14,356 nt of DNA from an uncultured Corynebacterium sp. Lineage in GTDB: Bacteria; Actinomycetota; Actinomycetes; Mycobacteriales; Mycobacteriaceae. A model generated the notes under the pieces. That model saw only the letters and a list, made by a program, of their open reading frames with translations. It was not told the DNA's origin and searched no databases. How positions within the stretch are numbered: position 1 is the stretch's first letter; every line of letters starts with the position of its first letter. This document shows positions 1-6,179 of the stretch, piece by piece. The translations under genes were made by a program, and so were the position numbers. The stretch lies in the NCBI GenBank assembly GCA_946223355.1, contig CAMIPB010000038.1:1-14356 (forward strand), in the 5' to 3' direction.

Positions 1-172
1 AGGCAACGAAGAAAGGAGTGTTCGCGGTTCTCCACCCAACTTTGCAACAGCACCCGCCCGCGTCCGCAGCAATCTTTGCCTGCTCTGGGTTCACCACGTC
101 CATGATGACGCCGCCAAAGAACTGCTCTGACAACCCGCGCTTTACCCGTACTGCCTGTAAGTCCTGTGCCAT
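1..172 (-). pseudogene. pdxS: 5' end of pdxS (PLP synthase lyase subunit), apparently disrupted
   Basis: Reading the minus strand from an ATG at 172, the first 39 residues closely resemble the N-terminus of PdxS, which with PdxT makes pyridoxal 5'-phosphate from ribose 5-phosphate, glyceraldehyde 3-phosphate and glutamine. The run GGVIMDVVNPEQAKIAADAG is the family's first beta strand and helix. Intact PdxS continues with a strongly conserved AVMALERVPADIR-type stretch; here the frame instead reads GCCCKVGWRTANTPFFVA up to the window edge with no stop. One other frame briefly gives GAVA, but none restores the conserved stretch. So the homology breaks near position 54, by frameshift, deletion or a recombination junction. 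An AAAGG ribosome-binding site lies just upstream of the ATG. The identity of the first 39 residues is fairly sure. Whether this is a true pseudogene, a chimeric join or a sequencing error cannot be settled because the rest lies outside the window. Confidence 0.6.
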
Positions 173-259
173 TATGAAACCTTTCCGTTGTGTCCAAAGA
201 TCGATTCTTTTAACGTTACTCAAGCTCAAGCTTGGCCGTGCGCGTTTTATTCAATACCT

Positions 260-295
260 CTCAACAGGACGCTCAACAGGACGCTCAACAGGACA
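260..295. repeat. three tandem copies of a 12-bp unit
   Basis: The unit CTCAACAGGACG occurs at 260-271, 272-283 and 284-295; the third copy differs only in its last base (A for G). It lies in the non-coding leader between the pdxS start and the lipoprotein start. Because 12 is a multiple of three, an in-frame upstream reading would give repeated LNRT, but I do not think this stretch is translated. It is a candidate slippage (VNTR) site. The rest of 173-361 holds no other feature I can name with confidence. Confidence 0.85.
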
Positions 296-361
296 CTGGA
301 GCTGTTGTCCACTATGGTGTCCGGTGTTGGATTAGTTCATTCAAGCGTGTCGGGGGGACAC

Positions 362-1066
362 ATGAACAGCAGTTCACGCTCTTTAGCAACCACTTTTCTT
401 CTATTCACCGCTACCGCCGTGCTCATGGGCATACTCGGGCTCACACTCACTGCTTGCGAGGAGTCCACAAATACAAGCCAGACCACAGGTGCGGGCCAAC
501 CTTCGGTTTCTACGCAGACGCCGCAGCACGCCGTCGGGGAAGCCACCAAACCGACAAGCTCACAGACGAAGGATTCCACTACTTCCAGCTCCCAAAAATG
601 GGCGCCCCGCAACAAACCGCGGCCGCTAGGTGCCAAAGCCGCTACTAAGTCCACCAAACCTGACTCTGCACACCAGCGACGTACCGCACCTCAGCATGAG
701 AAGGATCCGTCCCAAAAGCCATCTGCCTCTTTGCCACAAACCGCTAATGCTCCCGTGCCAGCGGCCACCCCAACCCACCAGCGTTCACACAACAAAACAA
801 GGACGCATCACCACCGGCCTGTCCGGCCCGCACAGCACGCCAGGCCATCGCCACCAAAGAAGCGAAACCCTTCTCGCAGACCACGGCATGACCTCGACAT
901 TCCTCACATCACCGTCCCTGACATGACCCTGCCGGAGGTGGACTTTCCCACCCCTGTCCGCGACGGCGAGCTCAAACTTCCGCCGGGCGTGCGTCCACTT
1001 CCTTCCAAAGCACCAAACTTGGCGGAGGAAGCATATAACGCCATCGGTGAACTCTCGGGCTTCTAG
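362..1066 (+). CDS. putative lipoprotein, low complexity, unknown function
   Basis: This is a 234-residue protein I do not recognise. Residues 1-32 are a lipoprotein signal: a short polar start with Arg6, a hydrophobic stretch at about 8-30, and the lipobox LTAC ending at Cys32, so the mature protein should be lipid-anchored on the outer face of the membrane. Residues 33-175 are low-complexity, first rich in Ser, Thr and Gln, then in Pro, His, Lys and Arg, with a His/Arg cluster near 139-165 (THHHRP). Residues 176-210 alternate Pro with beta-branched and acidic residues (DLDIPHITVPDMTLPEVD). The C-terminus ends in a short possible helix. I chose ATG 362 because the signal begins there; an in-frame ATG at 188 would bury it. 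GGGGGG just upstream is only a weak ribosome-binding site. The gene converges on gdx with 19 bp between the stops. The long basic Pro-rich stretch would suit a cell-wall-spanning linker, but that is inference. Confidence 0.72.
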   Translation: MNSSSRSLATTFLLFTATAVLMGILGLTLTACEESTNTSQTTGAGQPSVSTQTPQHAVGEATKPTSSQTKDSTTSSSQKWAPRNKPRPLGAKAATKSTKPDSAHQRRTAPQHEKDPSQKPSASLPQTANAPVPAATPTHQRSHNKTRTHHHRPVRPAQHARPSPPKKRNPSRRPRHDLDIPHITVPDMTLPEVDFPTPVRDGELKLPPGVRPLPSKAPNLAEEAYNAIGELSGF

Positions 1067-1085
1067 AAAACAGAAACAGCGTTGC

Positions 1086-1400
1086 CTAGGCAGTCACCTT
1101 CAACCCAATAATGCCGCCAATAATCATGAGCAGGAATAGAATCTTGAGCATACTGGCGGTTTCAGCGCCAGTGACGAAGGAATAAACAACGGTGGCGGTT
1201 GCACCAACGCCAACCCACACCGCGTAAGCCGTCCCCACTGGAAGGGACTTCATTGCCCAACCCAGGCCCGCCATCGAAATGCCACATGCAATAAAGAACA
1301 CGATGCTGGGCACAAGGCGTGTGAAGCCTTCAGATTTATCCAGGGCCACGGCCCACACTGCTTCAAAAGCTCCCGATGCAATCAAAATAACCCAAGGCAT
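1086..1400 (-). CDS. gdx: SMR-family transporter, guanidinium exporter type (Gdx/SugE)
   Basis: A 104-residue small multidrug resistance protein with four predicted helices at about 2-20, 29-50, 57-77 and 83-101. Glu13 in helix 1 matches the membrane-embedded glutamate that binds protons and substrate in EmrE and Gdx. The segment WAMKSLPVGTAYAVWVGVGA (48-67) and the ending IIGLKVTA are typical of the SugE/Gdx subgroup, whose characterised members export guanidinium in exchange for protons; EmrE-type drug pumps differ here. SMR proteins work as dual-topology or paired dimers, and only one SMR gene is present, which suits a homodimer. The start at 1400 gives the family's usual length and the canonical MPWVIL beginning; the reading frame is open further upstream but that part has no SMR similarity. 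I see no guanidine riboswitch in the 103 bp before the start. A guanidinium substrate is inferred from the subgroup. Confidence 0.88.
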   Translation of the reverse strand: MPWVILIASGAFEAVWAVALDKSEGFTRLVPSIVFFIACGISMAGLGWAMKSLPVGTAYAVWVGVGATATVVYSFVTGAETASMLKILFLLMIIGGIIGLKVTA

Positions 1401-1452
1401 GCCCCGTACTTTACCCGGCGTATAACTGGTTTCCCTGGCGGTATGCCCGCAA

Positions 1453-1466
1453 GGTTTTGAAAAACC
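1453..1466. repeat. short hairpin between gdx and the dehydrogenase gene
   Basis: GGTTTT-GA-AAAACC forms a perfect 6-bp inverted repeat with a 2-base centre in the 103-bp divergent spacer. Such a tight symmetrical site suits a dimeric DNA-binding protein better than an RNA hairpin. It could serve either divergent gene. No regulator is suggested by the neighbours. Confidence 0.4.
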
Positions 1467-1503
1467 GTAGACGCACGCACCTTTCCGTGGCACTCTAAGA
1501 ATT

Positions 1504-2361
1504 ATGAAGATCGCATTTTTGGGTACCGGACGCATGGGCAGCGAGCTTGCCCTCCACCTCATGAACACCAACGGCGCAGCTAATGTCACAGTGTGGAACC
1601 GCACGCCAGAACGTGCACAACCACTCGTCAACGAAGGCGCGCAACAGGCCGCAACTGCCGAGGAAGCCGTCGCCGATGCGGACGTCATTTTCACCAGCCT
1701 GTTCGGGCCTGACGACGTCCGGGAGGTGGTCGTCGATACCCGCCTCATCCCGGCCGGTGTGACTTGGGTAGACACCACCACTGTTTCCCCAGCCGCGGCG
1801 CAAGAGTTCGCCGATGCTGTGGACAGCTACGTGCACTGCCCAGTGGTTGGTTCGCTCGGCCCGGCGCGCGCCGGTGAACTCGGCGTGTACGTTGGAACGC
1901 CTGACGACGACCGTCGCGCGCAGGTCATGGAACTGGTGTGCCCGTGGGCAGGCGAGGAAAAACTCATCGGTGCTGACTCTGCTGCGAAGGCTGCGACCGG
2001 CAAACTGTTAGCGAACCTCGCGTTGTCCGTCACTGCCGAGGGTGTACTCGAGGCGCTGCGTCTGGGCGAATCCAACGAGCTGTCCACCGAGGAAGTCCTG
2101 GACATGCTCTCCATTACCGGCCTGGCGTTTATGAAGAACATGAAAGAACCGTTCATCCGCGGTGAGCGCGAGACCGCACCAGGAGATTTCACGGTGGACG
2201 CACTGTGCAAGGATTCCAAGCTCATGGTGGACTCCGTAGATGGCGGCGCGGAGGCTTTGCCAGCGGTGAGCGCGGCCATCGCCGAATTTGAGCGCCAGCA
2301 GGCAGCCGGCCACGGCGACGAGGATTTCTCCTCCATCTTCGTCTACCGGGACTCCGAGTAG
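1504..2361 (+). CDS. NAD(P)-dependent beta-hydroxyacid dehydrogenase (3-HIBADH / 6-PGDH-like family)
   Basis: A 285-residue, probably cytosolic oxidoreductase. Residues 1-30 hold the Rossmann beta-alpha-beta with GTGRMGSELA at 7-16. WNRTPER at 31-37 follows the second strand, and the Arg there suggests preference for NADPH. The substrate loop is PVVGSLGPARAGEL (113-126), where family members usually have a Ser-Gly-Gly-type loop. GKLLANL (166-172) supplies the conserved catalytic lysine, Lys167. The all-alpha C-terminal domain holds FTVDALCKDSKL (229-240). Family members act on 3-hydroxyisobutyrate, tartronate semialdehyde, glyoxylate or succinic semialdehyde; the substrate cannot be read from sequence, and the altered loop argues against a confident name. 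The start is the ATG directly before the Rossmann strand. The next gene follows after 13 bp, so the two are probably cotranscribed. Confidence 0.85.
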   Translation: MKIAFLGTGRMGSELALHLMNTNGAANVTVWNRTPERAQPLVNEGAQQAATAEEAVADADVIFTSLFGPDDVREVVVDTRLIPAGVTWVDTTTVSPAAAQEFADAVDSYVHCPVVGSLGPARAGELGVYVGTPDDDRRAQVMELVCPWAGEEKLIGADSAAKAATGKLLANLALSVTAEGVLEALRLGESNELSTEEVLDMLSITGLAFMKNMKEPFIRGERETAPGDFTVDALCKDSKLMVDSVDGGAEALPAVSAAIAEFERQQAAGHGDEDFSSIFVYRDSE

Positions 2362-2374
2362 TCAAAGGAATCTC

Positions 2375-2578
2375 ATGGGAATTTGGGAAATAATCTCAAT
2401 CGTCATTGCACTTGCAGTACTGCTCATCCCAGTTATCGTATTAGTCATTGCAGGTGTGAAGATGACCAAGGTCCTGCGCAAACGGGAGGAAGAAACACGC
2501 GAACTGGAGCAGATGGTGAAAGACCTTCGCGGGGACGTCGCCACGCTCAAGGATGACGTTGCACGCCTGCACCGATAA
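2375..2578 (+). CDS. small single-pass membrane protein with coiled coil
   Basis: A 67-residue protein: a hydrophobic segment at about 5-28 (rich in Ile, Leu and Val), then a highly charged tail (29-67) with heptad-like hydrophobic spacing through ELEQMVKDLRGDVATLKDDVARL, predicted to form a coiled coil. AAAGGA lies 5 bases before the ATG and fixes this start; the reading frame is open further upstream, but that part overlaps the dehydrogenase gene. The layout resembles PspB-type small membrane proteins (anchor plus cytoplasmic coiled coil), but I see no specific similarity and do not assign that family. It starts 13 bp after the dehydrogenase stop and 49 bp lie before ppk2. The function is unknown; scaffolding or oligomerisation at the membrane is inferred only from its shape. 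Confidence 0.75.
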   Translation: MGIWEIISIVIALAVLLIPVIVLVIAGVKMTKVLRKREEETRELEQMVKDLRGDVATLKDDVARLHR

Positions 2579-2591
2579 ATATATCTGGTTA

Positions 2592-2621
2592 TTACCACTT
2601 TTGCGGGTGAGGGAATAAGCT
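2592..2621 (+). promoter_or_regulatory. candidate ppk2 promoter giving a leaderless mRNA
   Basis: TAAGCT at 2616-2621 fits the corynebacterial -10 pattern TANNNT. TTACCA at 2592-2597 matches 4 of 6 bases of TTGACA, with an 18-bp spacer. Transcription would be expected to begin about 7 bases after the -10, which is the A of the ppk2 ATG at 2628. No well-placed Shine-Dalgarno sequence precedes that ATG, which also fits a leaderless transcript. Position and start are inferred. Confidence 0.4.
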
Positions 2622-2627
2622 AGAAGT

Positions 2628-3479
2628 ATGTCCAAGTCTGAAAAGAAAACGACCAAGAAGTCCTCAGCAAAATCGAACAAGCCCAAAAAACTTGACCGCG
2701 AGGCCTACGAGGAAGAGCTCAAGCGCCTCCAAGCCGAACTCGTCGAGCTGCAACAGTGGGTCGTCGAGACTGGCGCGCGCGTAGTCATCGTCATGGAAGG
2801 CCGCGACGCCGCCGGCAAAGGCTCAGCTATCAAGCGCATCACCCAGTACCTCAACCCGCGCACCTGCCGCATCGAGGCTCTCCCCGCCCCTACCGAGCGT
2901 GAGCAGGGACAGTGGTACTTCCAGCGCTACGTCGAAAAGCTCCCCACCGCCGGTGAGATCGTCATCTTTGACCGCTCCTGGTACAACCGTGCTGGCGTGG
3001 AGCGCGTCATGGGCTTTTGTACTTCTGAGGAATACCGCCGCTTCCTCAAGCAGGCTCCGATTTTTGAGCGCTTGCTTATCGACGACGGCATCATGCTCCG
3101 CAAGTACTGGTTCTCTGTCTCTGATGAAGAACAACTCAAGCGGTTCAAGTCCCGACGCAATGATCCGTTGCGTCGTTGGAAGCTCTCCCCGATGGACATG
3201 GAATCCATCCACCGCTGGGAGGATTACTCGCGTGCCAAAGATGCGATGTTCGTGCACACCGACATCCCAGAATCACCGTGGTACACCGTGGAATCCGAGG
3301 ACAAGAAGCGTTCACGCATCAACGTGATTAGCCACCTGCTGTCTTCGATACCTTACGAGCACATCCACCAGGATGTCCCTGACATTCCGAAGCGCCCGGA
3401 AGGCAACGGCTATACCCGCCCGCCACGCGATCTGTTCAACTACGTGCCAGACGTCGCGGCGGAGCTAGAAAAGAAATAA
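2628..3479 (+). CDS. ppk2: polyphosphate kinase 2 (PPK2, single-domain class I type)
   Basis: A 283-residue polyphosphate kinase that transfers phosphate between polyphosphate and nucleotides, usually making GTP or ATP from the diphosphates. Walker A is GRDAAGKG (58-65), Walker B is IVIFDRSWYNR (111-121, with Asp115), and the lid carries RRNDPLRRWKLSPMD (176-190), all typical of PPK2. Conserved family segments such as ALPAPTERE (84-92) and YWFSVSDEEQ (160-169) are intact. The length matches single-domain class I enzymes, and no second domain is present. The first 25 residues are a Lys/Ser-rich tail outside the fold. Corynebacteria store polyphosphate and use PPK2 enzymes for much of its turnover. 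The gene converges on cgoX; the 81 bp between them is GC-rich and shows no hairpin followed by a T-run, so termination here is unclear. Confidence 0.95.
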   Translation: MSKSEKKTTKKSSAKSNKPKKLDREAYEEELKRLQAELVELQQWVVETGARVVIVMEGRDAAGKGSAIKRITQYLNPRTCRIEALPAPTEREQGQWYFQRYVEKLPTAGEIVIFDRSWYNRAGVERVMGFCTSEEYRRFLKQAPIFERLLIDDGIMLRKYWFSVSDEEQLKRFKSRRNDPLRRWKLSPMDMESIHRWEDYSRAKDAMFVHTDIPESPWYTVESEDKKRSRINVISHLLSSIPYEHIHQDVPDIPKRPEGNGYTRPPRDLFNYVPDVAAELEKK

Positions 3480-3560
3480 GCCTTTCGCCCTACGCCGCAT
3501 AGCGCACCGGCGCACCGCTGCCGCACGCATCGCAGCTAGCTGACAGTCTAGGCGGGGCGC

Positions 3561-5039
3561 TTAAACCAGGATGCGGCGAGCGGCCTCGCGGGCGTCGGCG
3601 ATGACAGCGGGCACGCCCACGCCGCCGGCCCAGGCGCCAGTGACGTCGATGCCGGGGACGTCGGCAAGCAAGGAGCGGACGCGGTCGACGGTGGCCAGAT
3701 GGGTGGCGTCGAAACGCGGGATGCCGCCGAACCAACGCTGGGTGTAGATTTCTGCGACGCCAGCCTCGCGGCCGTCGAAACCTGTGATGGTCTTGAGATC
3801 GTCGAGGGCAAAGTCTACGAGATCGTCCTCCTCAGCGCGGACGATGGCGTCATCGCCGAAACGGCCGAAGCTGGCGCGCACGATAAGACCCTGCTCGGCG
3901 AGGTGCGGCCACTTGTTGGAGGCGAAGGTGAAAGCCTTGGCGGTCACGCCAGGCTCGTCGAGGGCGACGAGCACCCCGGAATTGTCCGGAAGTGTGTTGC
4001 CCGCAGGGTCAGTGTCGGATTCAAAGCGCAGTGCGACGACCACGGAAGATGCGAGCTTGACCTGCTTGAGCTCGGCTGCGGCATCGGGAGCAACCTTCGG
4101 AAGCAGGCGCGCGGTGGTCGGCGCCGGGGTGGCAAACAAGACGCGGTCAAAAGGAGCCTCGCCCTTATCGCCGCTACCGGTGAGCTCGAAGCCGCCGCCG
4201 GTGCGGTTGGGACCCGCGTGCTTGACTCCGGAAATAAACGAGTCAATGTGGATAGTGGCCCGGGACTTCTCCGCGAGCGTTTCATAGAGCTCCGCATAGC
4301 CGCCGCGGAAAGCGCCAAAGACCGGGCGGGGTTTCGCACCAGGTTCAGGTGCGGCCTGCTTCATCGCGGCAGCGCGCTGTTCTTCCACGCGGCGAACGGC
4401 GCCGGAAAGCGTGACCTTGGCAGGCTCTGCAGCACCTGCGGCAAGGTCAGCGGCGCGTTGCTCGGCCAGCTCGTCGAGGGCGCTAGCCAGCTGCGGCACC
4501 GTGGCGCGGATGCCCAGGTCATCAGCAGCGCACGAATACACGCCGCCCAACAGGGCGGACACCACGCGATCAGAAACCTCCTGGCCGTAGCGCTCGGCGA
4601 CGAGCTTTCCGACGGACGCGTCTTGGCCAACCTGCCAGTCGATGGATTGAGCATCTGCCTCGGCGTCAATACGCTCAGCAGTCTCAGCGGAGATGAGCTC
4701 GCACAAGGAATCTGAAGATGATGGGATGCCCATGACTCCACTGCGCGGGATGGCGTGGGTGGTGCCACCGGAATAAATCAACGAACCGAGACCGGAAGGG
4801 CCGACGATCTGCTCGCCCAGGCCGAGCTCCTCAAAGAACTTCACTGCGTCGGTGCGGCGCGCAAGGAAAGCTTCCGCGCCGACGTCTACGCGGCCGGATT
4901 GAAACGGCACGGTATACAGCTTGCCGCCGATGCGATCTGCGGCTTCAAAAATCTCGATCTCGGCTGCAGGGTCTGCCTTGTGGATCTCGTAAGCGGCGGT
5001 CAGCCCAGCCAGGCCTGCGCCGATGATAGCGATGCGCAT
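3561..5039 (-). CDS. cgoX: coproporphyrinogen III oxidase, FAD-dependent (HemY/CgoX type)
   Basis: A 492-residue flavoprotein of the HemY family. It starts with the FAD-binding MRIAIIGAGLAGLTAAYE (GxGxxG at 7-12), followed by FEAADRIGGK (31-40), which closes the first nucleotide-binding strand. The C-terminus holds the second FAD motif, GAWAGGVGVPAVIADAREAA (about 468-487). In Gram-positive bacteria this family oxidises coproporphyrinogen III to coproporphyrin III with oxygen, before iron insertion by CpfC and decarboxylation by ChdC; older annotations call it protoporphyrinogen oxidase (hemY or hemG). The ATG directly abuts the hemE stop codon (TAAATG), and GAGGAGGG at the end of hemE is a strong ribosome-binding site, so the two are translationally coupled. 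It is the last gene of the heme cluster; hemL, often the next gene in corynebacteria as I recall, is absent and ppk2 converges instead. Confidence 0.95.
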   Translation of the reverse strand: MRIAIIGAGLAGLTAAYEIHKADPAAEIEIFEAADRIGGKLYTVPFQSGRVDVGAEAFLARRTDAVKFFEELGLGEQIVGPSGLGSLIYSGGTTHAIPRSGVMGIPSSSDSLCELISAETAERIDAEADAQSIDWQVGQDASVGKLVAERYGQEVSDRVVSALLGGVYSCAADDLGIRATVPQLASALDELAEQRAADLAAGAAEPAKVTLSGAVRRVEEQRAAAMKQAAPEPGAKPRPVFGAFRGGYAELYETLAEKSRATIHIDSFISGVKHAGPNRTGGGFELTGSGDKGEAPFDRVLFATPAPTTARLLPKVAPDAAAELKQVKLASSVVVALRFESDTDPAGNTLPDNSGVLVALDEPGVTAKAFTFASNKWPHLAEQGLIVRASFGRFGDDAIVRAEEDDLVDFALDDLKTITGFDGREAGVAEIYTQRWFGGIPRFDATHLATVDRVRSLLADVPGIDVTGAWAGGVGVPAVIADAREAARRILV

Positions 5040-6098
5040 TTAGCCCTCCTCGTGGATGATGCGTACGGCTTCGGTGATGGCGTCGGCGTCGGTGGTGGGC
5101 AGCACGCCGTGGCCCAGGTTCCAGATATGCCCGGTGGCGTTGCCAGCCTCGCGGGCTGCGGCCACCTGGTCACGAATGGTGCGTACTGAGTTACGGACGG
5201 CATCAGGACCGGCGAACAGCAGCGCCGGGTCCAGGTTGCCCTGCAAAGACTTAGCCCCGGTGCGCGCTGCGATACGACTAGCAGCATCATCCATGCGCAC
5301 GCGGTAGTCCACTCCCATGACCTCCGGTCCAGCTTCTGACATGGTAGCCAACAATTCGCCGGTGCCTACGCCGAAGTGGATGCGCGGAATCTCACCCGCA
5401 ACGGTCTCCAGGATTTCCTTGGAGTACGGCAGTACAAATTCACGGTAATCTGCCTCATTGAGGTAGCCGGCCCAAGAATCGAACAACTGCATTGCGTCAA
5501 TGCCGGCCTCAACTTGGGTGCGCAGGAATGCCTTGATGGTGGGTACCAGGCGTTGCATAAGCAAATGCCAGGTCTCCGGTTCGGCGTGCATCAAAGCCTT
5601 GGTCTTCTCGTGATTCTTCGATGGCCCACCCTCAACGAGGTAGCTGGCTAAGGTAAACGGCGCACCTACAAATCCAATCAGGGCTTGGGTATCGGTGAGC
5701 TCATCCAAGATAATGCGGATTCCTTCAGTCACCTCTGCGACTTCGTGTTCCAGAATTGGAAGCTTTTCGACGTCCGCTTTCGTCCGGATCGCATGTTCCA
5801 TTACTGGTCCGCGTCCAGGCACGATGTCCACGCCTACGCCAGCGGCCTTGAGCGGGACGACGATATCGGAGAACAATATTGCTCCATCTACATCGTGGCG
5901 GCGAACTGGCTGCATTGTGATTTCCGCTAGCAGCTCCGGCATGAAGCAGGAGTCCAGCATAGAAATGCCCTCCCGTACTTTCTTGTATTCCGGGAGGGAG
6001 CGGCCCGCCTGGCGCATGAACCATACCGGCGGACGAGATGGGTTACGGCCATATGCGGCTTCAACGATTGGTGCTGCTGTAAGATTGCGTCGCGACAT
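5040..6098 (-). CDS. hemE: uroporphyrinogen decarboxylase
   Basis: A 352-residue cytosolic enzyme that removes four acetate carboxyl groups from uroporphyrinogen III to give coproporphyrinogen III. The signature PPVWFMRQAGRSLPEY (23-38) supplies the substrate-binding Arg29 and Arg33, and LFSDI (75-79) supplies the catalytic Asp78. The second family signature GFVGAPFTLASYLVEGG follows near 133-149, and HFGVGTGELL lies in the second half. The length is normal. I chose the ATG at 6098 because a -10-like CATAAT at 6111-6106 ends 7 bases before it, so a leaderless mRNA would start on this codon. An in-frame ATG at 6107 lies inside that -10 and would add only MGG. It is followed without a gap by cgoX and preceded by an 81-bp spacer with its own regulatory-looking symmetry, so it may be transcribed separately from hemB. 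Confidence 0.96.
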   Translation of the reverse strand: MSRRNLTAAPIVEAAYGRNPSRPPVWFMRQAGRSLPEYKKVREGISMLDSCFMPELLAEITMQPVRRHDVDGAILFSDIVVPLKAAGVGVDIVPGRGPVMEHAIRTKADVEKLPILEHEVAEVTEGIRIILDELTDTQALIGFVGAPFTLASYLVEGGPSKNHEKTKALMHAEPETWHLLMQRLVPTIKAFLRTQVEAGIDAMQLFDSWAGYLNEADYREFVLPYSKEILETVAGEIPRIHFGVGTGELLATMSEAGPEVMGVDYRVRMDDAASRIAARTGAKSLQGNLDPALLFAGPDAVRNSVRTIRDQVAAAREAGNATGHIWNLGHGVLPTTDADAITEAVRIIHEEG

Positions 6099-6105
6099 GC
6101 CTCCC

Positions 6106-6126
6106 ATTATGAATCAAAAGTTTGAT
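6106..6126 (-). promoter_or_regulatory. candidate hemE -10 element with adjoining operator-like inverted repeat
   Basis: On the minus strand, CATAAT (6111-6106) matches 5 of 6 bases of TATAAT and lies 7 bases before the hemE ATG at 6098. Next to it, 6113-6126 is a perfect inverted repeat, ATCAAA-AG-TTTGAT, sitting in the spacer between -10 and -35. No good -35 is present at 16-18 bp. A symmetrical site in this place is what a repressor operator, or an activator site replacing a poor -35, would look like. Heme genes in corynebacteria are known to respond to iron and heme regulators (DtxR, HrrSA, ChrSA), but this site does not match the DtxR consensus, and no regulator is assigned. Confidence 0.4.
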
Positions 6127-6179
6127 CAACGGGTAATAACGGGGCTAGTTGCGGGAGCTGAACTCGGCGTCCAAATCGC

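Noticed and set aside
260..295. CRISPR-like array
   Set aside because: The 12-bp units are directly adjacent with no spacers and there is no cas gene.
188..361. Upstream in-frame extension of the lipoprotein from ATG 188
   Set aside because: It would put 58 residues, including the LNRT repeats, before a clear lipoprotein signal sequence, and no ribosome-binding site precedes it.
1401..1503. Guanidine riboswitch before gdx
   Set aside because: I could not find the paired ACGR-loop hairpins of guanidine-II nor recognisable guanidine-I or -III core sequences.
3699..4715. Long plus-strand open frame (338 codons) antisense to cgoX
   Set aside because: The opposite strand encodes a complete HemY-family protein with both FAD motifs; the antisense frame shows no recognisable domain and is a codon-bias shadow.
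6099..6107. hemE start at ATG 6107
   Set aside because: This ATG overlaps the CATAAT -10 box; a transcript starting 7 bases downstream would exclude it, and the added MGG is not expected in HemE.
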